A stretch of 64,000 bases of DNA from Liolophura sinensis (Eukaryota > Mollusca > Polyplacophora > Chitonida > Chitonidae), in assembly GCF_032854445.1 (NCBI RefSeq), contig NC_088300.1:10874191-10938190 (forward strand), read 5' to 3'. The first letter of the stretch is position 1, and the number at the start of each line of letters is the position of its first letter. The notes beneath the pieces were generated by a model. That model was not told the origin of the DNA, searched no databases, and worked only from the letters and a program-made list of their open reading frames with translations. The position numbers were made by a program, and so were the translations under genes. Positions 21,706 to 33,149 of this stretch are shown here, in pieces.

Positions 21706-23695
21706 AGACACACTGAATGAATAACTATCTTGTTGGCGCGCACTACAAATATTAAATAGCACAAAATGATGACGTGTGTCCAGGTTACACATGATGCGTG
21801 ACAGGCGATTCAAACAGCGGATCAAAAGCATTTTCTTAGTTTTAAAAGGCTATGAAATACTAACGTTAAATGTGCAGTTAGAAATTGGTCGAGAATGTCG
21901 AGAGGTTGATGAACTTGCTAAAGGGTAACGTTTGCTGAACCTGACAGATGAGCTAACGGCAGACGGCAGACAGGACGCTGGCCCAGGAGAACGCAACGGC
22001 GGTTGTCCGAGTGAATAGATCAGTCTGTCGAAAGAACGAATGGACAATGGCTTAGAAATATGGAGAATGGATTCTCGACATCTGGCATAATCTGCGGTCA
22101 TTCTTGTGAACAGATGAGCGGTCGTCCAGCAGAAAGAGAGGGGATCGGCGCTCGCTCAGCGATCACCAGAGAGAATGCCTGTATGGTAAAACAGACAAAG
22201 GTGGAAGGTGCATACGTCCCTACTCGCTTTGTTTAGAATACTATCTCCTCTGACCTAATTCTTAATATTACAGTCACAATTGTGTAAAACAATGGTATTT
22301 AGGGTGATTGGTAATGTATTGGTTTAGCTCAAGCTATTCCGTTCAATACCGAAGAGGCATCATGTGGACCCAACGTGATGGACATCCCTGGTGTTAAAAA
22401 TCTCACGGGAAAGTCTTTAAAGAGGAATTATGTAAAGTTAGCTGGGACGCCTTTCCTCGTATCTCTCATTTCTTCCCATAACTAATTGCAGAATACATGC
22501 ATTCATAATAAATACCTCGAGACACACTTAACCTGGACAGACTCTACCGTCTTTGACAAGAGAAGATTCCGAATAACGGAAGAGGATCCTACTCTGCTGC
22601 CATGATGATAAAGAGGCGGACAAATCCGTCATCACATTTTTACAAGAAGATTACTGTTTAATCAGGCGGTATTTTGAGTGAGGCTTGCGGGTTCTGCTAA
22701 TTAAACCTGTGTTGGATGCTGGGTGTAAGACCAGGGCATTCAGGAAATAGACCAAGCCAAAGATAACAAGATATCATATTCTAATATCTATCGCTGCTGA
22801 CAAGAGTAAAAATCGACGGATGATTTTAAATAATGGGATATAGTATGTAAGAACAGTACACAATGTAAAATGTGAGCATACGTCTAATAACATAGGGACA
22901 CGAGTCACCCATAAAGATGCCGGAATGTGTCTCAGAACAACGGAACTACAGATGTTGTAGTATAAAGGTGGGAAACTTTAAGCGGATTACAAGACAGGCC
23001 TACCTTGTTATTAAATTAATTAATTAATAACGAGCATTAAATCAAGATAGAAATTAAAATCGTTGATCAGGCGATGTGTGCATAGCTAGAAGCGATTTGC
23101 ACCTGTAACCAGTTTATGCAACATCGGATGCTCTTCATTTAAAAAAGCTCCGAAAAGCATATTATAAGCCTTCATATTTTTTGACATATTTCTTAGAGAG
23201 AAGGTATTTCTCAGACATGTAGAGGAAAGGGGCTAAGTACCCAGAGATAAACACGGGGAAACTAATAAAAGAAAAACCTCAGATTGATAAAGTTTTCCAC
23301 TTCTTGGCTGTATACTTGCTGACTGCCAAGTCAAATCTACCTTGTTTCAGTGGAGAATTACCATATGGTCTTTGCCACAGAGCAGCATGCCCTGTTGTGC
23401 TGAACGCAAAGTCGCCCCACCCACACAGCTGGCGAAGAAAGTGAAATATAAAAGAAAATGAAGGTGTCTCAGCAGATGGCAGCTTCGCAACTCGGGATGA
23501 ATAGGGAAAAAACGTTGATATATGGTCTTCAGCAGGAAAGATTGAATGATAAACAGAATAAACGGGAGCCAAACGCAGTTTTCGCCTGTACAATAAATTT
23601 CTAGTGCTGTAAATCAAAGATGTTCATCAATGTTGATCAAAAATCTGCTTTATGTGTTATGTGTTCTGAGTTACATGACAAGTAGGGACTGTGGC
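21706..23695. other. no gene recognised
   Basis: Two minus-strand frames, 21850-22101 (83 residues) and 23279-23617 (112 residues), have mixed composition but no motif I recognise. Otherwise no feature. Confidence 0.4.
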
Positions 23696-23865
23696 ACCAA
23701 AGTCAGTGTCCAAACCACATCATGGCGAGCCCTGATTTATACATGTGTAACCAGTAGGGTCTTTGGAACCAAAGTCAGTGTCCAAACCACATCGTGACGA
23801 GCCCTGATTTATACATGTGTAACTAGTAGCGTCTGTGGCACCAAAGTCAGTGTCCAAAACACGGT
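23696..23865. repeat. 72-bp tandem repeat, about 2.4 copies
   Basis: Copies start at 23696, 23768 and 23840 with 'accaaagtcagtgtccaaac'. The period is exactly 72 bp (24 codons), so the candidate minus-strand frame at 23720-24064 runs through it in register. Confidence 0.93.
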
Positions 23866-24064
23866 TGTCACTGTGTCGGTTACATTCTTCGCGCAAGAAA
23901 GCTTCCACTTGGACCGGATCATGGATAGGTGGATCCCTTGCTCGCACACAACGACCATGTGGCCCATTTGGAAGCTGCATTGCAGAAATGGCAGCGATTT
24001 CCCCTTCAGAGTACCAGACAAACCCGACAAACGGCGGATACACTCGATATTGACGTAAAACTCT
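23720..24064 (-). CDS. candidate exon with an in-frame 24-residue repeat
   Basis: The frame opens after a TAA near 24065 and ends at 23720 with TGA. It is protein-like: hydrophobic and aromatic at the start (PPFVGFVWYSEGE), then a charged part (VQVEAFLREEC), then a 24-residue repeat containing LDTDFG and YTCINQGS. No ATG opens it, which fits an internal exon better than a whole gene, but I find no clear splice acceptor. In the last repeat the codon CGA of the previous copy is TGA, the change expected from CpG deamination, and the frame would otherwise continue about 18 codons. I do not recognise a family. It may be a decayed exon or a chance frame. Confidence 0.28.
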   Translation of the reverse strand, partial: RVLRQYRVYPPFVGFVWYSEGEIAAISAMQLPNGPHGRCVRARDPPIHDPVQVEAFLREECNRHSDNRVLDTDFGATDATSYTCINQGSSRCGLDTDFGSKDPTGYTCINQGSP

Positions 24065-24065
24065 T

Positions 24066-24420
24066 TAAGAGATACCAAATGACGTTTTACATGAATAATT
24101 CCAACAACGGTTTCAACACTGCTCACTTCAGAACCATACTTATAAAGTCATTGTTTCACATTAAAAACAGTAAAAACACGGGGGTGCTTAATTAAGTTCT
24201 TTGTGGATATATATTATGTTTGCAGTCAGTGAGTTTTCTAGAGGACTTCGTCTATGCTTATTTACAGAGATTTCATGTAGTAAGATTTTGGGCAAAAGGA
24301 ATATGTATGCTTATGTAATAAGTACGTAATATGTATGCTTGGGATTTTACGTTGTGCTGAACAATTTTTTTCCATATGACGACGAGTAGTGATTAGGTGT
24401 GTGTACGTACATATACTGTG
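24066..24420. other. no gene recognised
   Basis: AT-rich. A short plus-strand frame here overlaps the candidate exon on the other strand. Confidence 0.45.
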
Positions 24421-24662
24421 TCCTCTTGTAACAGGGCGAATTCAAGCCGCCAGCTAAAGTGCTTGCCGAAGACACCAGACATGACACCCCGCCGAGTCAC
24501 CTGGCCAACCAATCGTCTCCATACTTTAACCTTTCATTGAGGAACACCAAGCGAGACAACAACAAATACCACTTTCAAAGTCTTTCGTATGCCCTGACAC
24601 AGGTTTGATCTCTTGTCTCCCGATTTAGAGACGGGTGTTCTAACCATTCTGTTGTTCAGAGC
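24421..24662 (-). mobile_element. second tRNA-derived SINE family, one copy
   Basis: On the minus strand a tRNA-like head ('tggttagaacacccgtctc', then 'gagatcaaacc' as a degenerate B box) is followed by 'ggcatacgaaagac' and a body with 'gtcatgtctggtgtcttcgg' and 'cactttagctgg'. I recall this body order from SINEs reported in mollusc genomes; the exact family name would need a library comparison. It shares no obvious sequence with the abundant SINE of this window. No duplication was found at its ends. Confidence 0.65.
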
Positions 24663-24964
24663 GATATGAAGACTGTATATGTATTTAAACTAGCCTTAAC
24701 CCTAACTTGTCTGGGTTCTTACAGAACGTGTGTAAATGTACCCCGAAAACTGTGTTTGTATAAGTGTGTGCTAGTAGAAAGCCAGATGGGGGCACGCAAA
24801 ACATCTGCCAGCTTGTTTTCTGTACCGAAATTCAGCAGATAAATTACCAATAGCACTTTGTACTTGTTTGTTTTTGTTCTATCAGCCGCTTTACTCGGGC
24901 AGACCCTTTTTTCCTACCTCAGCAGCCGATTAAGTATCCCGCCTCACGCTAAAACCTTTCCGTA
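24663..24964. other. no gene recognised
   Basis: Nothing identified. Confidence 0.5.
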
Positions 24965-25660
24965 GCAATAATCTTTCCGTACGTGTCAGCAAGTTGTAAC
25001 CGCTACGCTGTGACCATTCCTGTCACACAGCTGCAGGAACGTGTCATATGGTTGTAAACGCTCTGACCATTCCATACGTGTCACGAAGTTATAACCGCTG
25101 TGATCATTCCGTACGTGTCACGAAGTTGTAACCGCTGTGATCATTCCGTATGTGTCACGGAGTTACAACCGCTGTGATCATTTCGTACCTGTCATATGGC
25201 TGTAAACGCCCTGACCAGTCTGTACGTGACACGAAGTTGTAACCGCTGTGACTATCCATATGTGTCACTAAGTTGTAACCGCTGTGACCATTCCATATAT
25301 GTCACGAAAAGTATAACCGCTGTGACCATTTCGTACGTGTCACGAAGTTATAACCTCTGTGACCATTTCGTACCTGTCATATGGTTGTAAACGCTCTGAC
25401 CATTCTGTACGTGACACGAAGTTGTAACCCTGTGACCATTCCGTACGTGTCACGAAGTTGTAACCGCTGTGATCATTCCATATGTGTCACGAAAAATATA
25501 TCCGCTGTGACCATTCCGTATGTGTTACGAAGTTGTAATCGCTGTGACCATTCTGTACGTGTCACAAAGTTCTAACCGCTGTGACCATTCCGTATGTGTA
25601 ACTGCGGTGATCATCCCATACGTGTCTCCGCTGTGTCTATAGGTGTTTCCGCTGTGACCG
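24965..25660. repeat. 37-bp tandem repeat, about 18 copies
   Basis: The unit reads 'tcacgaagttgtaaccgctg' then 'tgatcattccgtacgtg'. Starts at 25081, 25118 and 25155 give a 37-bp period; some units are shortened or carry 'gtcatatggttgtaaacgct'. The plus-strand frames 25196-25390 and 25381-25575 are array products. Confidence 0.95.
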
Positions 25661-25943
25661 CTGTGCGGTGCCAGCTGGTATAGGGAAGGAGAACTCCTCT
25701 ACATCCCAGTCCAGTCTCTCCCCTGCTGATGTAGGAATGTCTAAGAAAAGATTCAAATCCTTGCCGTTGTCATGTACCGACGGCGCCAAAACTAAACCCA
25801 GGACTCTCAATAAAATAAAATGTTAAATTGCCTGTTAAATACACACAGATATGAGGATGACGAAAATGAACTCTGTTATACGTAGGCTTAGTGAGCAATA
25901 TTTGTAGGAAAATGTCACCGATGAAAATGTAGACCACAGTTCA
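25661..25943. other. no gene recognised
   Basis: Short unique stretch. Confidence 0.5.
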
Positions 25944-26095
25944 CTTATATATTTCACTCATACAACGGCGGCCAACGTTATGGTGGTCGGAAACCGGAGA
26001 GGAAACCAGTTGTATGTAGCATAAGTTTGACTTGAACACATAACAATCGCGTTGGTGAGAAGCTCCTGGGTCATTGTTCTGCGTTAGCTAGCTCT
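25944..26095 (-). mobile_element. diverged, truncated SINE copy
   Basis: The minus strand matches the abundant SINE from its head region ('aatgacccaggagcttc' in diverged form) to 'gttggccgccgttgtatgag'. Part of the body is missing and the A/T-rich tail is lost. No duplication is recognisable, so it is an old copy. Confidence 0.75.
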
Positions 26096-26344
26096 TAATC
26101 GTTACTGAAAAGCCATCAGAGTTGTGTTGTATATGTGCGGTTTAAGGTATGTCTTTTTTGTTCCTGTGTATAACAGTCAGTCATGTAATTTGACAGGCAA
26201 CTTTGTGACTAGAGAAATTAGTACTGGCTACAATACACAGGACATTCACTTCGACAATTCTCATTAGAGCAATTAGTACGCGCGTACCACAGCTGCGTAC
26301 ACGAACCAATACACAAATGCCCGTATTTACATTTTATATTAAAC
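26096..26344. other. no gene recognised
   Basis: Nothing identified. Confidence 0.5.
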
Positions 26345-27045
26345 TGCCCTAATTTTCCTCCTGCCAGTCTGCATTCTCGTCTTCCGCACCCTTGTGGTGC
26401 GACACCTTTTTCTCCGCGTGACCGCTCCCACTTGCGCTCTTGCACCCTCTTCCCCCACTCCCAGGGCCTTATGATCTCGCGTTATTGGGACGCTACACCG
26501 GTGTCTTCCCGTGCCTGATCTTGTCTTCCTGTGCTTTGTCACCTCATATCCTTGTGATACAACACTTTTGTCTTCCGGTGTACAATCTTCCCCTTTCCCT
26601 TGGGCCCTTGAATCAAACCCCCCTCCCATCCTTGCACCGTTGTGGTTCTACATCTGTTTCTTATCGCCTCTCACCCTTGTGGTGCTAAACATTTGTCTTC
26701 CCTTCACCGCTTTTGTTCTCCTGGGCTCTTGTCCACTCGCACCCTTGTGATGATACACCTTTGTCTCCCCGGCACCGTTGTCCTCCCGCGCGATAGTGGT
26801 GGAACCCCTTTGTCTTCCTACGTGCGCTCTCTCCCCAGTGCACAGGTCCTCCCGCGCTCCTCAGGTCTTGTGATGCAATACTTTTGTTTGTCTCCTGCGG
26901 CCTTGCATCGTCTGACCCCAGTGTCTGTTTCCTCACGTGGCCTTCACCTCCTGCACATACCCTTTGACCTCCCGCATATACGCTTATCCTGCCCTTGTGG
27001 CGAGAAATACGGTGATTTTCCAAAGCCGCTATCTGCCATAATGTC
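26345..27045. repeat. degenerate pyrimidine-rich repeat, unit near 90-100 bp
   Basis: A phrase of the type 'acccttgtggtgctacacc' followed by 'tttgtcttcc' recurs at about 26388, 26547, 26670 and 26740 with much divergence. Several overlapping frames on both strands (up to 149 residues) are open because the sequence is C/T-rich on one strand and poor in TA. I do not read them as genes. Confidence 0.65.
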
Positions 27046-28149
27046 ATCTCATTTTCTCGATGGGCACTTTCCTAAGACCCGTTTATTGTGAACCATTTAC
27101 GGACCTTTTTATTTACAACCAGTAAGTAACTAATATTGCTAACTAGTAACCACATACACGAGATTTCTAAAATCGATGGCATTCGCCTATAGAAATATAT
27201 GCTTTGTACATTACATGATGTTTCATATATGGCTGCCTTTGTCACTAATGTTCTAAAAATATCCATGATATTTTATTACCTTAGGCACTGTTTATAAAGT
27301 AGTCATGATTGTGACACTTACGATCCTTCAGTCAGACATTGTGAGAAACAAGACAAGAGAAGTTGTGGTTCAGTTTATACATTAAAGAGAAACCATTAGT
27401 GATTAACTTGTTTTTAGGGAGACAGAACCCTCGGGCTAGTAATTATGTCCTGTTACAAACTGCATTTCATAACAGTGTGAAGACAGATGCTGGAAATTTC
27501 AAATGAAAAATACACACATACATTCAATGCAAAACCGCACTCCACAGACTCATTATTCAAGATCAACCCTCTCAGTTTACGTAAAAACATCTTGATCCAT
27601 TACACAGAACGCTTACGCAAAAGGGTATCGCACTGAACAAGAATCAAATAAATAATTTAAGGAAGAGTTACGTTCTACAAATAACCCCACACCCGTAATA
27701 CAAAATTAAACTTCTAAGTATTTGCATGAAATCGATCAAATCATGCCAGCTTATTCTGCGTTGTGGTAGTACAATTTTGAGCACCCAGACTGCACTGGCT
27801 TATTGCTTTGTGAAATTTTGAACATCAGCTCTACTTGACATTTTAAAACAGGCCTGAGGATATCATTGTGGAACGTTCCCCACAACATAGGTTCAGAGAA
27901 AGCAGGGTTCTAACGAAACAATACATCTGATAAACTTGGTGGTTTGTTTAAACCTAGAGTTACCAAAGCCGCGTTATTGTGAGATTTACATGCCATTACT
28001 ATCTAAACACTGACGTGCTGTGAAATAAAACAGAAAATTTCAGATGTAAGAAATGCGCCTATCTGTGGAAATGACGACCGAACCTTTATACATGGTGTGG
28101 CGTGTAGGGGTAGGATAGGGGAAACAACTAGAGCTGAAGATAACGGCAA
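27046..28149. other. no gene recognised
   Basis: AT-rich unique DNA with no supported feature. Confidence 0.5.
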
Positions 28150-29425
28150 CACTCCAGAGATGTGGATGAAAATGTGAAGGAAACTAAGCATTACCGGGAG
28201 TAAATAGCCACTGTACAGATGATATGAGGACAATGATGTGGAGGAAACAGGACACAGCCGGTGTTAAACAGCAATTGTCCAGATGCAGTGAAAAGACAAT
28301 GATGTGGAGGAAGCCGGACAGCCGGGGGCTCAACAACAACTGTCCAGACAATATGAGGACAATGTTGTGGAGGAAAGAGGACAGAGCCGGGGCTAATCAG
28401 CAACTGTCCAGATGACATGAGGACAAAGATGTGGAGGAAATGGGGCACAGCCCGGGGCTCTACAGCAACTGTGAAGATGATATGAGGTCAATGATGTGCG
28501 GTTAAAGAGCAACTGTTCAGATGCAATGAGGACGATGATATGAGGTCAGTGATGTGGAGGAAACCGGACACAGTCGGGGCTCAGCAGGAAATGTCCAGAT
28601 GATATGAGGACAATGACATTGAGAAAACTGGACACAGCCAGGGTTAAACAGTAACTGTCCAGACGATATGAGGTCGATGATGTGGAGGACACCAGACACA
28701 GCCAGTGTTAAACAGTTACTGTTCGGATGATTTAAGGACAATGGTGTGGAGGAAAGAGGACATAGCCCGGACTCAACAGCAACTGTTCAGAAGATATGAG
28801 GACAATAATGTTGAGGAAACCGGACACAGCCGGGGGCTCAACGACAATTGTCCAGATGATATGAGGAAAATAATGTGAAGGAAAATGGAGAAGACGATGA
28901 TGTGAAGGAAACAACTAGGTTCAACAGCAACTGTCCACATGATATGAGGTCAATGATATGGTGGACACATTCGAGGCTAAACGTCAACTGACTAGATAAA
29001 ATGAGGACGATGATGTGGAGGAAACCGGACAGACGGGGGCTCAACAGCAACTATCCAGATGATATGAGGACAATACGGTGGTGTAAAACGGACACAGCCG
29101 GGGTTAAACAGTAACTGCCCAGACGATATGAGGTTAATGATATGGTGGAAACTGCAGAGAATTTGTCCAGATGGTATGAGGACGATAAGATGGTGAAAAC
29201 CGGACAGCAACTATTCACATGGTATGTAGACGATAAGGTGGGAGAAACTGGACAACAACTGTCCACACGATATGTGGACGATAAGGTGGGAGAAAGCGAA
29301 CAGGAACTGTCCACATGATGTGAGGACGCTAAGGTGGGGAAACCGGACAGCGACTGTGCACATGTTATGAAGTCGATAAGATGGAATAAATCGGACAGCA
29401 GCCTTCCAGATAATGAAGAAGCAGA
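28150..29425. repeat. ~65-bp degenerate satellite array, about 19 copies
   Basis: The unit core 'gtccagatgatatgaggaca' is followed by 'atgatgtggaggaaaccgga' and 'cacagccggggctcaacagc'. 'gatgtggagg' recurs at 28234, 28301, 28364 and 28428. Units diverge toward the right-hand end, where spacing shortens. The many minus-strand frames rich in His, Ser and Leu are array products. Confidence 0.93.
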
Positions 29426-29894
29426 CAATCTGGCACGTACTAGACTCGAATAGACCTAAACCTACATCATATAGCACTCATCGCTGACAACCTGTAGTTG
29501 TCCACCAATTGATTCCACCGGTATCATCTGTCAAAACTTTGAATATATTTGTTCTTTCTGACCCCAATATAAATAACCAGATATTTCTTTTGCATGTGGA
29601 AACACGCGAATATAGCCCGGTGGAATGCCGCGATTGGTTGGCCATCTGGCCTGACCGTGTTGTTGAAGTTGTAGAGCTTGTGGAATTTCTCAATTACCGT
29701 GCCAGATAGGAATGTTTGGACACTGTTGAGCTTCAGAACGCTGGTCAGATTATTTGAAATGGCTGACGTCTTTATTTCTACGTGTAAAGAATAAAGAGTC
29801 ATGTTGCGGTTAATACAAGGCGACCATATGGAGCGTGAAAACCGGATCTTTCGGAATAAGGGAACAAGAGCTCAGCTCTTTCTCTCATTCTCAG
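29426..29894. other. no gene recognised
   Basis: Overlapping short frames on both strands (29478-29802) have no domain that I recognise. Confidence 0.4.
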
Positions 29895-30128
29895 TGTGGC
29901 GTAATCACAGATCAGTCACACATATATTGCTAGTCACAGATTCGTCACACACAAATCATTAATCACAGCTTCGTCACACACAAATCATTAATCACAGATT
30001 CGTTACACGCAGTTCATTAGTCACAGATTAGACACACATATATCGCTAGTTACAGATTCGTCACACACAAATCGTTAATCACAGATTCATCACACGCAAA
30101 TTATTAATCACAGATTCGTCAAACAGCC
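29895..30128. repeat. 29-bp tandem repeat, about 8 copies
   Basis: Unit 'tcacagattcgtcacacaca' plus 'aatcattaa', with variants 'tatatcgctag' and 'gttcattag' in the second half. Confidence 0.93.
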
Positions 30129-30282
30129 ATTGTGTCAGGGGTGAGAGGGGAAGGTTTTACGATCAACGAGGGAGTTTGGCAGACTCTACACAGTTTGCTT
30201 AACGCCAGATGCTTTACAAGCATTAGACTTGTAAGAAGACACTACCGGCCTTTTGTTCTTTGTTGAGTGGTTCTTTGTACTT
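30129..30282. other. spacer
   Basis: Nothing identified. Confidence 0.5.
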
Positions 30283-30642
30283 CTACGTGGTAGTCCCAAA
30301 TAGCCTGGGTGGTACCCAATCTCTGGAGTGTAAAATGTCGACAACTTCTGCATTCCTGGCGCGCTGGTCGTTTTTACCTAAAGTACCTGCTGTTGTGCTC
30401 ACAATTCGGGTATGGCCGACTCCAACAGCCCCATAAATCATGGCCCTAGCGGGAAACCAGCCCATACAATGATATATACCGGCAAAAGCGAACAAACACA
30501 GAGCACTGGCAGCATTTCCACAACAACAATACAGGTAAAGAGCCCTGTCACATTCTACTGCGATCCATCCATCACCATCAAGCTCCTCTAGGCTACCCAC
30601 TCTTCTTGTATTAACGGTTAACTCTCCATCTGATTCTATCAT
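30283..30642 (-). CDS. candidate first exon or small gene, 119 residues
   Basis: The frame begins with an ATG in a favourable context ('cgcccgccATGA') and ends with TAG. Codons beginning with G are frequent, as in real coding sequence, and the DNA is not repetitive. The protein would have an acidic N-terminus (ESDGELTVN, EELDGDGW), a Cys/Tyr/Leu-rich central part with three adjacent Cys (YLYCCCGNAAS) that could be weakly membrane-associated, and a polar C-terminus. A donor-like 'ttag|gtaaaa' near residue 92 means the coding part could stop there as an exon. A short upstream ATG in another frame lies about 30 bases before. No family is recognised. Confidence 0.33.
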   Translation of the reverse strand: MIESDGELTVNTRRVGSLEELDGDGWIAVECDRALYLYCCCGNAASALCLFAFAGIYHCMGWFPARAMIYGAVGVGHTRIVSTTAGTLGKNDQRARNAEVVDILHSRDWVPPRLFGTTT

Positions 30643-31169
30643 GGCGGGCGGTTTTCCTGGCAGACATCTTGCCTTGTTATGTTAGGAAACAGGACAGTTG
30701 TAGGACAATCACGTGACACCTATTGTTGGCAAGCACCTTAATGACTGGCAAGCTGTCATCTCTGATAAAGTGAACATAATCAATGCAACAACGTCAGTGT
30801 CTTTGAAAGTACCATGCAAAACTGCACCCAAAATTATTTTTATTTATTATTTTAGAATTTTTGCATCAGAAGTAGGATAAAATACGGTGTCCTTTTCAAA
30901 CCCAAGTGCTGTGATATCACATTACTTTCTTCCTTATTTACCTACGAAACGTTTTGAAAATAATTATTTTCTCTAAAAGTGATAATCTTTGATGGATTGT
31001 CCTAAGATCCTTGTGATAACTTTCAATGGATTTAGGCGCCCAAGATAATGTGATAAACCTTTCCAAAATTTGGTCTGAAAAACCCACAATAGAAAACAAT
31101 ATCTTGTTCAGAAGAAATTTTAAAAACATAATGTAAAGTATTTCAGTGCACAGTTTGCTGTTACCTTTC
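30643..31169. other. no gene recognised
   Basis: A 100-residue minus-strand frame (30938-31240) starts inside the 19-bp repeat that follows. Its middle is Leu/Ile-rich. No domain is seen. Confidence 0.4.
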
Positions 31170-31265
31170 TTGACGTTAGACTCAGTCCATGACGTAAGAC
31201 ACAGTTCATGACGTAAGACACAGTTCATGACGTAAGACACAGTCCATGACGTAAGACACAGTTCA
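31170..31265. repeat. 19-bp tandem repeat with CRE-like motifs, 5 copies
   Basis: The unit 'gacgtaagacacagttcat' repeats at 19-bp intervals. Four units contain TGACGTAA and the first contains TGACGTTA, which resemble ATF/CREB-type sites. Confidence 0.93.
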
Positions 31266-32189
31266 CTGTAGATGCTGGATCCGCTTGTTCAGAGGCGAAT
31301 GTGCTGGAGTAAAGTCACATAAATAAATAACAAGACAGCTTTAAAGAATACATTCTTTGTGCCCTTAAGCAATAGCCTTTAGACGTTGCAATAGTTTAAA
31401 CGATTGTGTTTTTTTTTCTTTTTAGCTTAGCTGTAAATGGCTGCTGTATATCAATGAGGGCAAAGCAGAGACACACAAACTGACCCCTCTCAACATCGCA
31501 CAAAACTTCACTGTCGACCACCAACGTCATTACTTCTACAGAAAAGCTTTTCTCTTTCCTTGGGTACTTCTCACATAGACTTTTCTCAACGATTTTGTTT
31601 AGAAAACTGTTTTATCTGCGCTACTGCTGTCATAGTTCGCTTGTCCTTCTGTGCGTTGGAGCTGTGTCGATAAGGGAGTTAAGTGGTATAGCTGATTATC
31701 GCCAGTGCTCACTGTCTCGAGCCAACAGACGAGCTAATGGTCCATGGAAGGCGCTATGACCACTTCACACATACACACATACGCACAGATTCTCTCTGCA
31801 CGCGGAGACATTTCCGTAACCAGCTGGGGAATTAGCCACAAAATCTATCTTCTGAAAGAAGCACTTCCGTTGGCCTGACAGGAAATATGAAACATTTTTG
31901 CTTTAAGTGAAGGGTAACTTTATAATACATTTCACATTCCGAGGTGAAGGATTCCTTTTTGATACAGTTCACAGACCTAAAGGCATCCTGTGATATAATC
32001 GACTCCGGTCGTAACTTTTAACGCAATTATCTCGTTTCCCTAAATACATGTATATAGTCCGGGTGAATTTTGACGTATATATTATGAAAATATTTCGATC
32101 TATACGATGTAAATCCCCATTCGCCTGATGGGAGTATCCAGCCGAACTGTCACATTCGACAAGTGAAATGGACATAGGGCAAGTCTATT
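31266..32189. other. no gene recognised
   Basis: Nothing identified. A poly(T) tract lies near 31411-31421. Confidence 0.5.
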
Positions 32190-32320
32190 TCTTAAGCCGC
32201 GTTCAGATGATGCGATTTGTCAAATGTTACAGATCACAAGAAATAGCTAGAGCATGTTCTATTTTCATTCTACCAGTCGAGTTCAACGCGTGAACTCGAC
32301 ACTCGCACCTTGTGAACGCG
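32190..32320. mobile_element. short foldback element with CCGCGTTCA ends
   Basis: The left end 'aagccgcgttcagatgatgc' and the inverted right end 'ctcgcaccttgtgaacgcgg' form terminal inverted repeats of about 22 bp. Inside, at 32276-32300, a 10-bp perfect inverted repeat ('gtcgagttca' and 'tgaactcgac') surrounds a 5-base centre. Related ends bound the element at 42760-43258. No coding capacity. Confidence 0.65.
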
Positions 32321-33149
32321 GTTTATTGGAAATGGTGACAATAACCTATCGAGCACGGTGGTATGACGGTCTGCCCCAGCCATCCAAGATGGTGTACAAG
32401 ACAGTCCATACGTCACACGTGGTAACGTGCTCAATGTTGGTGGCTTACCACAGACACTCCGGTTCCCGCCACCCAGGAAACTCCTCGGAATAGTGTAATG
32501 CAAAAAAATCTTGTGGTTTGCTTTATTTATATGATTTAGTACAATCCAAACTCAACTTTTTTTCATTTATACGATGGCTGTCAATTTTAGTACCTGGTGT
32601 AAACCACTGGCCTTTGGCAAGTTACTGACGAACTTTCCCATATGTGATGTACAGTTATGCACATCATATTGTGGAATGAACAGATTGCACAAAACGGTCA
32701 CACGAGCGCCGTCGATCGGCGTGGAGCTTTACACCCACCACATTCTAAATAGGCCCTACTACACGCGTCTTTATCACGTTAGTGACTGGTGAATGATGAA
32801 ATCAGTCAGTAGACAGTCTAGATATAAATACAGCCTATTTCCTGCCCGAAATTAGAAAGCACTGTAGTAATGTTTGGATCATAGTTCCGTTTTTCAGGCC
32901 ATGGTTACTGAAAGTCTCCTATGTGAATGGCCGTCTCCCGGGGGGGGGGGGGGAGGGGAAGAGGGGCATTTGCAATGTTAGCTTTCCACTTTCTAAAGCG
33001 CTAGAAATATGGAGGACTTTACAAAATGTTTCGAAATTGTTCCAAATTATCCAAATTGTTCCAAACACTATCTTATGAGAGATTAACACCCTAAATTAAA
33101 TTTAGCTTCCGATATTGTGTTTCGCATTAAAATGAATGACATGACCAGA
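32321..33149. other. no gene recognised
   Basis: Overlapping plus and minus frames at 32254-32503 and a plus-strand frame at 32574-32792 have no domain. A G run lies at 32940-32953. Confidence 0.4.

Noticed and set aside
26345-27091. 149- and 120-residue frames on opposite strands
   Set aside because: Composition effect in a C/T-rich degenerate repeat; frames on both strands are open over the same bases.
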